Shown one piece after another: positions 34,964 through 47,865 of a stretch of DNA of 64,000 nucleotides. Under the pieces are notes generated by a model, which did no database searches, was not told where the DNA came from, and saw only the letters and a program-made list of their open reading frames with translations. Within the stretch, counting starts at the first letter, position 1, and each line of letters opens with the position of its first letter. Source of the stretch: Actinacidiphila cocklensis (GTDB lineage Bacteria > Actinomycetota > Actinomycetes > Streptomycetales > Streptomycetaceae); the NCBI RefSeq assembly GCF_907177275.1, contig NZ_CAJSLV010000049.1:93326-157325 (forward strand). Direction: 5' to 3'. The translations under genes were made by a program, and so were the position numbers.

Positions 34964-35696
34964 CGCGCACCGCGCTCCGTTCGATTACCCGTCGCCGCGG
35001 TCCTGTTGTCCACAGGATCGCGGCGATTTGTCTGTCCACAGCCTGGGGACACCGGAGTTGTCCAGATACTCTCCACAGGCGGGTCGGCCGCGGCGGTGTC
35101 CTGGCTGCTCAGTGGGGTGGGGATATGTGGGTAACCGTGATCCACAGACTGTGGACGGACCGGCCGTCCACAGCACCCACCGACCGGTTGTCCACCGCCC
35201 GCCCACAGGTTGGGGCCGGTTGTGCACAGCTCGGAGCCGCTTCTCCACATCTTTGTCCACTGTTCGGCAACGAACAGCCCCCTGTCCCACGGGAGAGTGA
35301 AAGCCGTCACACCAAGGCGGTGGGTTGGCCTGGGGAGAACCGGGGTATTCCTGGGGACAGAGCTGGGGACAACACCGGGTCGCCTGTGTACGGGGTGTGC
35401 ACAACTTTCCGCCGTCCACAGCACCCCCTGGTTGTCCACCGGTCCCACCCACAGGCCCTGGGGATAAAAAACCGGGCCTGACCTGCACAGGAACCGGTTA
35501 TCCACGGTATCCACAACCCCTACTACTACGACTACACGTAGAGAACGGGGAAACTGCTTCGAAGCGGGTCCTGTGCACAACTCGGCCCTCGCCTCCCGGC
35601 CGGCTGTGTCGCCGCTTGACGGCAAGCCGCTCCGAGTGACAGTCCTGTGCGTCAGACTGTTCCCCGACAGCTGGCAACAAGCAGGAGGCGGTTCCG
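34964..35696. other. oriC: Chromosomal replication origin oriC
   Basis: The 733-base gap between dnaA and dnaN contains no gene and many DnaA boxes. Good ones: TTGTCCACA 35006-35014, CTGTCCACA 35032-35040, CTCTCCACA 35069-35077, CCGTCCACA 35164-35172 and 35412-35420, TTCTCCACA 35241-35249 (all plus), and CCGTCCACA on minus at 35150-35158. One-mismatch sites occur at 35138, 35188, 35253, 35432, 35498 and 35507. Boxes 35149-35158 and 35164-35173 form a perfect 10-bp inverted pair. No long AT-rich unwinding stretch is seen; the richest is GGGATAAAAAACC at 35461-35473. The dnaN promoter must lie near the right end. Confidence 0.95.
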
Positions 35697-36827
35697 GTGA
35701 AGATCCGGGTGGAGCGCGACGTACTCGCCGAGGCAGTGGCTTGGGCAGCCCGCAGCCTCCCGGCCCGCCCCCCGGTGCCGGTGCTCGCCGGGCTGCTGCT
35801 CAAGGCCGAGGACGGCCAGCTGAGCCTGTCCGGCTTCGACTACGAGGTCTCGGCCCGGGTCGCCGTCGAGGCCGAGATCGACGAGGAGGGCACCGTCCTG
35901 GTGTCCGGCCGGCTGCTCGCGGACATCTCCCGGGCACTTCCCAACCGCCCTGTGGAGATCTCCACCGACGGGGTCCGGGTCACCGTCGTCTGCGGCAGCT
36001 CCCGCTTCACGCTGCACACGCTGCCGGTCGAGGAGTACCCGGCGCTGCCCGCGATGCCGGTGGCGTCCGGCACGGTTCCCGGTGAGGTCTTCGCCGCCGC
36101 CGCCAGCCAGGTCGCCATCGCGGCCGGCCGCGACGACACCCTGCCGGTGCTGACCGGTGTGCGGATCGAGATCGAGGGCGACACGGTGACGCTGGCCGCC
36201 ACCGACCGCTACCGCTTCGCGGTCCGCGAGTTCCTGTGGAAGCCGGAGCAGGCCGACATCTCGGCCGTCGCCCTGGTGCCCGCCAAGACGCTGCAGGACA
36301 CCGCCAAGTCCCTCACCAGCGGCGACACCGTGTCCATCGCGCTGGCCGGCTCCGGCGCCGGTGAGGGCCTGATCGGCTTCGAGGGCGCGGGGCGGCGGAC
36401 GACGACCCGGCTGCTCGAGGGCGACCTGCCCAAGTACCGCACGCTCTTCCCGACCGAGTTCGCCTCCGTGGCGGTGATCGAGACCGCGCCCTTCGTCGAG
36501 GCGGTCAAGCGCGTCGCCCTGGTCGCCGAGCGCAACACCCCGGTGCGGCTGAGCTTCGAGCAGGGTGTGCTCACCCTGGAGGCCGGCTCCAGCGACGATG
36601 CACAGGCTGTGGAAAGGGTCGACGCCAAGCTGGAGGGCGACGACATCTCGATCGCCTTCAACCCGACCTTCCTGCTGGACGGGCTGAGCGCGATCGACTC
36701 CCCCGCGGCGCAGCTGTCGTTCACCACGTCCACCAAGCCGGCGCTGCTCAGCGGCCGCGCCGCCGTCGACGCCGAGCCGGACGACGCGTACAAGTACCTG
36801 ATCATGCCGGTCCGGCTGTCCGGCTGA
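35697..36827 (+). CDS. dnaN: DNA polymerase III beta sliding clamp
   Basis: 376 residues, the normal length, with three tandem clamp domains. It starts VKIRVERDVLAEAVAWAARSLPARPPVPVLAGLLL and has the ATDRYRFAVRE motif in domain 2. The C-terminus YKYLIMPVRLSG is the end of domain 3, which borders the hydrophobic partner-binding pocket. The dimeric ring tethers polymerase to DNA. The GTG at 35697 follows GGAGG. It lies immediately right of oriC. Confidence 0.97.
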   Translation: MKIRVERDVLAEAVAWAARSLPARPPVPVLAGLLLKAEDGQLSLSGFDYEVSARVAVEAEIDEEGTVLVSGRLLADISRALPNRPVEISTDGVRVTVVCGSSRFTLHTLPVEEYPALPAMPVASGTVPGEVFAAAASQVAIAAGRDDTLPVLTGVRIEIEGDTVTLAATDRYRFAVREFLWKPEQADISAVALVPAKTLQDTAKSLTSGDTVSIALAGSGAGEGLIGFEGAGRRTTTRLLEGDLPKYRTLFPTEFASVAVIETAPFVEAVKRVALVAERNTPVRLSFEQGVLTLEAGSSDDAQAVERVDAKLEGDDISIAFNPTFLLDGLSAIDSPAAQLSFTTSTKPALLSGRAAVDAEPDDAYKYLIMPVRLSG

Positions 36828-36951
36828 GCCCGCCCGCGGCTGCCGCCCGGGCCGACGTAGGCTCATCCTCAGGTCAGGTTCAGGGTCAGGCAGCAGCCGG
36901 CGTCGCCGCAACACCGCGGGCGCCCGGGGCGCTTCGAACGAAGGATTTGTG

Positions 36952-37830
36952 ATGGAGCTCGGTCTCATCGGTCTCGGCAAGATGGGCGGCAACATGCGCG
37001 AGCGCATCCGCCGCGCAGGCCACACCGTCGTCGGCTACGACCGCAACCCGGATCTCGCCGATGTCCACAGCCTCAAGGAGCTTGTGGACGGCCTGCAGGG
37101 ACCGCGGGTGGTGTGGGTGATGGTGCCGGCCGGCGCCGCGACCCAGTCCACCATCGACGAGCTGGGCGAGCTGCTCTCCCCCGGCGACCTGGTGGTCGAC
37201 GGCGGCAACTCGCGCTGGACGGACGACGAGAAGCACGCCGAGGAGCTGGCGGCCAAGGGCATCGGCTTCGTCGACTGCGGTGTCTCCGGCGGTGTGTGGG
37301 GCCTGGCCAACGGCTACGCGCTGATGTACGGCGGCAAGGAAGAGGACGTCGCCAAGGCGCAGCCGATCTTCGACGCGCTCAAGCCCGAGGGCGACTCCGG
37401 CGCGGTCCACGCGGGCCGGGTCGGCGCCGGCCACTTCGCGAAGATGGTCCACAACGGCATCGAGTACGCGATGATGCAGGCCTACGCCGAGGGCTGGGAG
37501 CTGCTGGAGGCGGTGGACTCCGTCACCGACGTCCGCGAGGTCTTCCGCTCCTGGAAGTCCGGTACGGTCATCCGCTCCTGGCTGCTCGACCTGGCCGTGG
37601 ACGCGCTGGACAAGGACGAGCACCTGGGCGGCCTGCGCGGTTACGCCGACGACTCGGGTGAGGGACGCTGGACGGTGGAGGCCGCGATCGACAACGCGGT
37701 GCCGCTGCCGGCGATCACCGCCTCGCTCTTCGCGCGTTTCGCGTCCCGCCAGGACGACTCGCCGCAGATGAAGATGATCGCCGCGCTCCGCAACGAGTTC
37801 GGCGGCCACGCGGTCACCGCCGCCGAGTAG
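36952..37830 (+). CDS. gnd: 6-phosphogluconate dehydrogenase, decarboxylating (short form)
   Basis: 292 residues, the short YqeC/GndA-like class rather than the 470-residue form. The N-terminal Rossmann motif is LGLIGLGKMGGNM, with GYDRN following the second strand. VVDGGNSRWTDD and FVDCGVSGGVWGL and the catalytic region GAGHFAKMVHNGIEYAMMQAYAEG are conserved. It oxidises 6-phosphogluconate to ribulose 5-phosphate and CO2; cofactor choice (NAD or NADP) cannot be told safely. The ATG at 36952 is favoured over the GTG at 36949 because AAGGA lies six bases upstream. Its position between dnaN and recF is typical of Streptomyces. Confidence 0.93.
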   Translation: MELGLIGLGKMGGNMRERIRRAGHTVVGYDRNPDLADVHSLKELVDGLQGPRVVWVMVPAGAATQSTIDELGELLSPGDLVVDGGNSRWTDDEKHAEELAAKGIGFVDCGVSGGVWGLANGYALMYGGKEEDVAKAQPIFDALKPEGDSGAVHAGRVGAGHFAKMVHNGIEYAMMQAYAEGWELLEAVDSVTDVREVFRSWKSGTVIRSWLLDLAVDALDKDEHLGGLRGYADDSGEGRWTVEAAIDNAVPLPAITASLFARFASRQDDSPQMKMIAALRNEFGGHAVTAAE

Positions 37831-37887
37831 GCGGCCCGCACCACACAGCAAGCAGGGAGGTCGGCGCGGCGACGCGCCAAGCACGCG

Positions 37888-39036
37888 ATGCACGTAGCGC
37901 ACCTGTCGCTCGCCGACTTCCGCTCCTACGCCCGGGCCGAGGTCCCTCTCGACCCGGGCGTCACGGCTTTCGTGGGTCCCAACGGGCAGGGCAAGACCAA
38001 CCTGGTCGAGGCGGTCGGCTACCTGGCGACGCTGGGCAGCCACCGGGTCTCCTCCGACGCCCCGCTGGTCCGCGTCGGCGCCGAGCGGGCGGTGGTACGC
38101 GCCCAGGTCGTGCAGGGCACGCCCGCCGACACCGAGCGGCGCCAGCTGCTCGAACTGGAGATCAACCCGGGCCGCGCCAACCGGGCCAGGATCAACCGCT
38201 CCTCGCAGGTCCGCCCGCGCGATCTGCTCGGCATCGTCCGCAGCGTGCTGTTCGCGCCCGAGGACCTGGCGCTGGTCAAGGGCGATCCTGGGGAGCGCCG
38301 CCGCTTCCTCGACGAGCTGATCACCGCCCGGGCGCCGCGTCTGGCGGGTGTGCGCAGCGACTTCGAAAGAGTGCTGAAGCAGCGCAATACGCTGCTGAAA
38401 ACCGCCGCACTGGCCCGCAGGCACGGTGGCAAGGGCGCCGACCTGTCCACCCTGGACGTGTGGGACCAGCACCTGGCCACGGCCGGCGCCGAGCTGCTGG
38501 CCCACCGGCTCGACCTGGTGGCGGCGCTGCAGCCGCTGGCCGACAAGGCCTACGAGCAGCTGGCGCCCGGCGGCGGTCCGGTGGGCCTTGACTACCGCAG
38601 CTCGATGGGCGACGAGGCGCTGGCGGGCGCCGTCGGCCGCGAGGAGCTCTTCCCGCGGCTGCTCGACGCGCTGACCGCGGCCCGGCGCCAGGAGATCGAA
38701 CGCGGCGTCACCCTGGTCGGCCCGCACCGGGACGACCTGGTGCTCAGGCTCGGCCCGATGCCCGCCAAGGGCTACGCCAGCCACGGCGAGTCCTGGTCGT
38801 ACGCGCTGGCGCTGCGGCTGGCCTCCTACGAACTGCTGTGCGCGGACGGCGACGAACCGGTACTGGTGCTCGACGACGTGTTCGCCGAGCTGGACGCCAG
38901 GCGCCGGGAGCGGCTGGCCGAGATGGTGGCGCCGGGCGAGCAGGTGCTGGTCACCGCAGCAGTGGACGACGACGTGCCGGGGCTGCTGCGCGGGGCGCGC
39001 TTCTCGGTGCAGGACGGGACGGTGGTTCGGCAGTGA
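37888..39036 (+). CDS. recF: DNA replication and repair protein RecF
   Basis: 382 residues. Start [21 protein letters not shown], Walker [19 protein letters not shown], then [43 protein letters not shown], and C-terminal signature plus Walker B ([36 protein letters not shown]). RecF is an SMC-like ATPase acting with RecO/RecR at single-strand gaps. Its stop overlaps the dciA start (GTGA). Confidence 0.96.
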   Translation: MHVAHLSLADFRSYARAEVPLDPGVTAFVGPNGQGKTNLVEAVGYLATLGSHRVSSDAPLVRVGAERAVVRAQVVQGTPADTERRQLLELEINPGRANRARINRSSQVRPRDLLGIVRSVLFAPEDLALVKGDPGERRRFLDELITARAPRLAGVRSDFERVLKQRNTLLKTAALARRHGGKGADLSTLDVWDQHLATAGAELLAHRLDLVAALQPLADKAYEQLAPGGGPVGLDYRSSMGDEALAGAVGREELFPRLLDALTAARRQEIERGVTLVGPHRDDLVLRLGPMPAKGYASHGESWSYALALRLASYELLCADGDEPVLVLDDVFAELDARRRERLAEMVAPGEQVLVTAAVDDDVPGLLRGARFSVQDGTVVRQ

Positions 39037-39581
39037 GCGACACGGCGGGTGGCGGCGACGTACCCCAGCAGCCCGCGCCGCCAGAGGCGTCGGGCGTGGA
39101 CCTGGCGCGGGTGGCGCTGAGGGCGGCCAAGGAACAGGCCAGGGCCAGGGGCGCCGCGGCCGTACAGAAGAAACAAGCCAGGCGCGGCGGGCTGCGCAGC
39201 GGCGCGAGGGCGGACGGCAGGGACCCGCTGCCGCTGGGCGCGGCCATCAACCGGCTGATCACCGAGCGCGGCTGGGAGGCGCCGGCCGCGGTCGGCGGGG
39301 TGATGGGCCGCTGGCCGCAGCTGGTCGGCCCCGAGGTCGCCCAGCACTGCTCGCCCGACCGCTACGACGAGGAGGCGCGGGTCCTCACTGTGACCTGCGA
39401 CTCCACCGCGTGGGCGACCCAGCTGCGGCTGCTGGCCCCGACCCTGGTGGCCCGGCTCAACTCGGACCTCGGCCACGGCACGGTGAAGCTGCTCAAGGTG
39501 CTCGGCCCGGTGGCGCCGACCCGTTCCTACGGCAGGCTGCGGGCGCCGGGCAGCCGCGGTCCCGGCGACACCTACGGCTGA
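39033..39581 (+). CDS. dciA: DciA-like helicase loader (DUF721)
   Basis: 182 residues. The C-terminal DUF721 domain is seen in [53 protein letters not shown]. The N-terminal 70 residues are basic and disordered. DciA is the ancestral loader or partner of DnaB in bacteria lacking DnaC/DnaI, and corresponds to mycobacterial Rv0004 in the same place. Its GTG start overlaps the recF stop by four bases, so translation is coupled. Confidence 0.88.
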   Translation: MSDTAGGGDVPQQPAPPEASGVDLARVALRAAKEQARARGAAAVQKKQARRGGLRSGARADGRDPLPLGAAINRLITERGWEAPAAVGGVMGRWPQLVGPEVAQHCSPDRYDEEARVLTVTCDSTAWATQLRLLAPTLVARLNSDLGHGTVKLLKVLGPVAPTRSYGRLRAPGSRGPGDTYG

Positions 39582-39605
39582 GCGAGCCCGTTCGCGCAGG
39601 TGGGC

Positions 39606-39626
39606 GACCCTTTCGAAGGGTCTTTT
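39606..39626 (+). terminator. Intrinsic terminator after dciA
   Basis: GACCCTT-TCG-AAGGGTC (39606-39622) is followed by TTTT, a classic small stem with a T run 25 bases after the dciA stop. The rest of the 358-base gap to gyrB shows no gene. A TAGACT at 39817-39822 is a possible -10 box for gyrBA, but no good -35 was seen. Confidence 0.8.
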
Positions 39627-39819
39627 CGCACGCCTGCGCGACCGCGGAGCCGTCCCCGTGCTCAGCGTAGCCGCGCCTTGACAGCCGGAAGCCCTGGACG
39701 CCCGCGTGAGCGGTTTTGGCACCGGGGCTGCGTGTAGGGAGTCGGGCGGCGGCAGTTTTGGGCGGCACATGGGAAGGGAGGTACCGGCAAAGCCCCATTC
39801 ATGTCGGCGCTACCGGTAG

Positions 39820-41916
<2,097 letters not shown>

Positions 41917-41959
41917 GTCGGCCCCCACTTTGGCCGTGTGAAAGGACAATCTGACAGCG

Positions 41960-44626
<2,667 letters not shown>

Positions 44627-44629
44627 GCC

Positions 44630-45307
44630 GTGAGTGGAGCCACGGGCGCAGCGGGCGGGGCCGGGAGGTCCGGGGGTGCCCGTGGCTCCGCCAACGGCCC
44701 CGACGAGGGGGGATACGCCGTGACGGGCACCCGTCAGCCGGCTCAGCCGCATCAGCCGCCGCAGGCGTACGCGCCTCCGCCGCCTGGTGCACCGCCGGCG
44801 CCGCCCAGCGCCGCGCCGACCGGCCACGGCGGCCGCGGGGCCGCGCCGAAGCAGGGCGGCTCGGGCGGGCACGCCTCGCCGACCGCGGCCGGCGTACGGC
44901 GGCCGCGGCCGGCCGCCCGCACGGTGCCGCGCACCCGCAAGGCGCGGCTGCGGATCGCCAAGGCCGATCCGTGGTCGGTGATGAAGGTCAGCTTCCTGCT
45001 GTCCATCGCGCTGGGCATCTGCACGATCGTGGCGGTGGCCGTGCTGTGGATGGTGCTGGACACCATCGGCGTCTTCAGCACGGTCGGCTCGACCATCAGC
45101 GAGGCCACGACCTCGGAGCAGGGCGGCAAGGGCGGCTTCGACCTGGTGTCGTTCCTGTCGCTGAACCGGGTCATGATGTTCACGACGGTGATCGCGGTCA
45201 TCGACGTGGTGCTGGCCACCGCGCTGGCCACGCTGGGCGCCTTCATCTACAACCTGTCGGCCGGTTTCGTGGGCGGCGTCGAGCTGACGCTGGCCGAGGA
45301 CGAGTAG
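44630..45307 (+). CDS. DUF3566 membrane protein next to gyrA
   Basis: 225 residues. The first 100 residues are Gly/Pro/Ala/Arg-rich and probably cytoplasmic. The DUF3566 core starts at RKARLRIAKADPWSVMKVSFLLSIALGICTIVAVAVLWMVLDTIGVFSTVGSTI and ends with a second helix (VMMFTTVIAVIDVVLATALATLGAFIYNL). It corresponds to mycobacterial Rv0007, always after gyrA and before tRNA-Ile. The function is not established. The GTG start is three bases after the gyrA stop. Confidence 0.85.
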   Translation: MSGATGAAGGAGRSGGARGSANGPDEGGYAVTGTRQPAQPHQPPQAYAPPPPGAPPAPPSAAPTGHGGRGAAPKQGGSGGHASPTAAGVRRPRPAARTVPRTRKARLRIAKADPWSVMKVSFLLSIALGICTIVAVAVLWMVLDTIGVFSTVGSTISEATTSEQGGKGGFDLVSFLSLNRVMMFTTVIAVIDVVLATALATLGAFIYNLSAGFVGGVELTLAEDE

Positions 45308-45335
45308 CCGCGGGCTGCCTGCCGCGATACCGATT

Positions 45336-45364
45336 TTGGGACATGGCCTGCTGTGCGCTAATCT
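45336..45364 (+). promoter_or_regulatory. Promoter of tRNA-Ile
   Basis: TTGGGA (45336-45341) and TAATCT (45359-45364) are spaced by 17 bases, and the tRNA starts 14 bases after the -10 box. Confidence 0.65.
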
Positions 45365-45377
45365 TTCGTTGCAGCGC

Positions 45378-45451
45378 GGGGCTATAGCTCAGACGGTTAG
45401 AGCGCTTCCCTGATAAGGAAGAGGCCCCAGGTTCAAGTCCTGGTAGCCCCA
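45378..45451 (+). tRNA. tRNA-Ile (GAU)
   Basis: A 74-nt cloverleaf. Acceptor GGGGCTA pairs with TAGCCCC; the D arm has AGCTCAGACGGTTAGAGC; the anticodon loop is CTGATAA (GAT); the T arm is CCAGGTTCAAGTCCTGG; the discriminator is A. CCA is not encoded (CCG follows), so the CCA enzyme is needed. It sits downstream of gyrA as in other actinobacteria (ileT). Confidence 0.97.
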
Positions 45452-45457
45452 CCGCGT

Positions 45458-45491
45458 GAGAGGGACCTACTCGATCGAGTAGGTCCCTCTC
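45458..45491 (+). terminator. 34-bp perfect palindrome terminator after tRNA-Ile
   Basis: GAGAGGGACCTACTCGA (45458-45474) is followed directly by its exact complement (45475-45491). It would form a long stem ending transcription seven bases past the tRNA. Confidence 0.8.
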
Positions 45492-45547
45492 GGCGTTTGC
45501 GCGCGGTCAAACCGACCTCAGGTCACCGTTCGGTATCGACTGCTGTG

Positions 45548-45553
45548 TATAGT
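45548..45553 (+). promoter_or_regulatory. Candidate -10 box of the DLW-39 gene
   Basis: TATAGT lies 48 bases before the ATG of the small gene. No clear -35 is seen at the right spacing (ACCGTT at 45525-45530 is the nearest), so this is tentative. Confidence 0.4.
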
Positions 45554-45600
45554 CGGGCGCGTCAGATGCTGTCCCCACCCATGAAGGAGGAGGTCACGCG

Positions 45601-45741
45601 ATGAAGAAGTTTCTCCTGGTCGCACTGGCCGCCGTCGCCGGGCTGTTCGTGTACCGACAGATTCAGGCGGACCGCGCCGAGCAGGACCTGTGGACGGAAG
45701 CCACTGACGCTGTCCCGGCGGGTTCCGGCGCGAACGTGTGA
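45601..45741 (+). CDS. DLW-39 family mini-protein
   Basis: 46 residues: a hydrophobic N-terminal helix (MKKFLLVALAAVAGLFVYRQ), then a charged segment with the namesake DLW (AEQDLWTEATDAV). The start is decided by a very good Shine-Dalgarno sequence, AAGGAGGAGGTC, seven to eight bases before the ATG. The family is confined to actinobacteria as far as I know, lies next to gyrA/tRNA-Ile, and has no known function. One membrane helix with a short outer or inner tail is predicted. A hairpin terminator follows at 45781-45809. Confidence 0.85.
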   Translation: MKKFLLVALAAVAGLFVYRQIQADRAEQDLWTEATDAVPAGSGANV

Positions 45742-45780
45742 GACGGCGGTGCGGCACCGTGAGGTGCTGCGACCGCCCCG

Positions 45781-45809
45781 GGTCCCGGCTGCACTCTGCG
45801 GCCGGGACC
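45781..45809 (+). terminator. Hairpin after the DLW-39 gene
   Basis: GGTCCCGGC (45781-45789) pairs with GCCGGGACC (45801-45809) over an 11-base loop and is followed by TTTGTTGTT. Confidence 0.75.
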
Positions 45810-45845
45810 TTTGTTGTTGCAGGACCGTGACCGCAGCCGCTTGAG

Positions 45846-45881
45846 TTTGCGCTAGCAAATCCTTTACTTTGCTTGAGCAAA
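45846..45881. promoter_or_regulatory. Tandem TTTGC-N4-GCAAA operators upstream of the vWA operon
   Basis: TTTGC-GCTA-GCAAA (45846-45859) and TTTGC-TTGA-GCAAA (45868-45881) are two copies of one palindrome, 22 bases apart, that is two helical turns. They lie 41 to 76 bases before the vWA start, overlapping a possible promoter (TTGAGT at 45841). A related sequence precedes the helix-turn-helix gene at 51250-51271. Confidence 0.65.
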
Positions 45882-45921
45882 CGATGACGCGTACGTGCGG
45901 AAACGAGGGGGAAGTGGCGCC

Positions 45922-47865
45922 ATGAGACGACGACCACCGCCGGGGCGGCTTCTGCGGCCGGCCGCCGGCCTGCTGCTCGCAGGGCTCGCGGGGCTCGCGG
46001 GGGGTGTGCTCACGGCCCCGGCCGCGTCCGCGGCGCCGCCGGCGGCGGGGAGCCAGGACGGCAGCCTGATCATGGTGCTGGACTCCTCCGGCTCCATGGC
46101 CGGACCCGACGGCTCGGGGCACACCAGGATCGAGTCGGCCCGCACCGCCATCGGCTCGGTGGTGGACGGACTGCCCGACGGCTACCCGACCGGGCTGCGG
46201 GTCTACGGCGCGGGGAAGACCCACGGCTGCGACGACACCTCGCTGGCCCAGCCGGTCACCGCGCTGGACCGGGCCGCGATGAAGCAGGCGGTGGCCGCCG
46301 TACAGCCCAAGGGCGACACCCCCACCGCGCTCGCCCTCACCAAGGCCGCGGCCGATCTGCCCGCGAGCGGGCGGCGGACGATCCTGCTGGTCTCCGACGG
46401 CGAGTCCAACTGCGGTGCCCCCAAGCCCTGCGAGGTGGCGGCGGGCCTCGCGGGCGACGGCCTGAACCTGCGGATCGACACGGTCGGCTTCCAGGTCAAG
46501 GGCGCCGCACGCGACGAGCTGGAATGCATCGCCAGGGCCGGACACGGCGCCTACTACGACGCTCCTGACGCCGCCGCGCTGGCCCGCCAGCTGGTGCGCG
46601 CCTCCCAGCTGAGCGCCGACGCCTACCGCATGGCGGGCGAGCCGGTGACCGGCGGGGCGACCCCGGCGAAGGCCGCGCCGATCGGCCCCGGGCAGTACAC
46701 CGACACCATCGGCCCCGGCGAGACCCGCTGGTACGCCGTCCCGCTGGACGCGGCGAGCACCGCCGACCTGTCCGCGACGGCGGTCCCGCAGCCGGGTGTG
46801 CGGGTGGACTACGGCGACGGCATCGAGCTGAAGCTCGCGGGGACCGGGTCCTACGCGTACACGTGCGGTTCGGACTCCGCGCACTTCGGCCAGGACGAGG
46901 GCGCCATGACGCTGACCGGTGCGGTCAGCCGGGTGCCGACCCGGGACGCCAAGGACGACTGCGACAAGGCCGGCCGCTACCTGCTCTCCGTGCACCGCAC
47001 CAACGCGGCGACCTCGGACACCAGCCGCTGGCCGGTCGAGCTGCGCTTCGACAACGAGGCGCCGCTGCCGAAGGGCACTGTCCCGGCGGCCGCGCGGACC
47101 GACTACGGCAAGGCTCCCGCGCCGCTGGCCGGTACCCCGAAGGACGTGGCCGGCGGCACCGGCTTCAACGACGCCACGGCCCTGACCAAGGGCGTCTGGC
47201 GGGACCGCCTGCTGCCGGGCCAGACCCGCTACTACAAGGTGCACGTCGGCTGGGGCCAGCAGCTCACCTACGCGGCCGAGTTCGCCAACGAGCCGGTGCT
47301 CGACGGCGCCTCGTCCTCCGCCTCGACCTTCGTCGCGACCACCGCGTACGCGCCGGGCCGGCTGCCGGTCGGGGACGCCTCGGACGCGCGGGACAACCGC
47401 TCCTACAGCGGTACGCCGGTCTCCGTCGGGCTCGGCACCGTGCCGGCGACCTGGACCAACCGCTGGGTGGACGAGGACGACGCGAACTCCGTGCACAGTG
47501 CCGGCGACTACTGGATCGCCGTCGGCCTCGGCCCTGACGCCGCGCAACTGGCCAGGAACACCGCGGTCGGGGTGATCCTGCGGCTCGACGTCACCGGTAC
47601 GGAGCTGGCGGGACCGCAGTATCAGGCGCCGGCACTGGCAGCCCACGGCAATGTGCAGGGTGATACGCCGGGCGACGTACATAGCGACGGCAAGGACACC
47701 GCCGGCAAGGCACCGGACGCGGCCGCGTCCGCCTCGTCCGACGGCGGCCTGCGCGGCATGGACCTGGTGGCAGCGGGTACGGGCGGCGCCGTAGCGCTCG
47801 CCGCAATAGGAGCGGCGGCGCTGGTGCACCGCCTGCGGAGCCGTACGACAAGGGGTGGGGCATGA
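45922..47865 (+). CDS. Exported vWA-domain protein with C-terminal membrane anchor
   Basis: 647 residues. The signal peptide ends near APAASAAPP (about residue 37). The vWA domain starts at GSLIMVLDSSGSMAG with a complete MIDAS DxSxS (Asp54-Ser58) and the LLVSDGESNCG strand. It is followed by two beta-rich modules (DTIGPGETRWYAV, then GVWRDRLLPGQTRYYKVHVGWGQQ) shared with the next gene. A final helix (LVAAGTGGAVALAAIGAAALV) and a short basic tail end the protein. vWA domains bind proteins through a metal ion; the partner is unknown. The ATG at 45922 has GAGGGGGAAG eight bases upstream. Its stop overlaps the next start (ATGA). Confidence 0.82.
   Translation: MRRRPPPGRLLRPAAGLLLAGLAGLAGGVLTAPAASAAPPAAGSQDGSLIMVLDSSGSMAGPDGSGHTRIESARTAIGSVVDGLPDGYPTGLRVYGAGKTHGCDDTSLAQPVTALDRAAMKQAVAAVQPKGDTPTALALTKAAADLPASGRRTILLVSDGESNCGAPKPCEVAAGLAGDGLNLRIDTVGFQVKGAARDELECIARAGHGAYYDAPDAAALARQLVRASQLSADAYRMAGEPVTGGATPAKAAPIGPGQYTDTIGPGETRWYAVPLDAASTADLSATAVPQPGVRVDYGDGIELKLAGTGSYAYTCGSDSAHFGQDEGAMTLTGAVSRVPTRDAKDDCDKAGRYLLSVHRTNAATSDTSRWPVELRFDNEAPLPKGTVPAAARTDYGKAPAPLAGTPKDVAGGTGFNDATALTKGVWRDRLLPGQTRYYKVHVGWGQQLTYAAEFANEPVLDGASSSASTFVATTAYAPGRLPVGDASDARDNRSYSGTPVSVGLGTVPATWTNRWVDEDDANSVHSAGDYWIAVGLGPDAAQLARNTAVGVILRLDVTGTELAGPQYQAPALAAHGNVQGDTPGDVHSDGKDTAGKAPDAAASASSDGGLRGMDLVAAGTGGAVALAAIGAAALVHRLRSRTTRGGA

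Noticed and set aside
36868..36895. CAGGTCAGGTTCAGGGTCAGG run between dnaN and gnd
   Set aside because: Short imperfect direct repeat with no clear regulatory pattern or neighbour copy.
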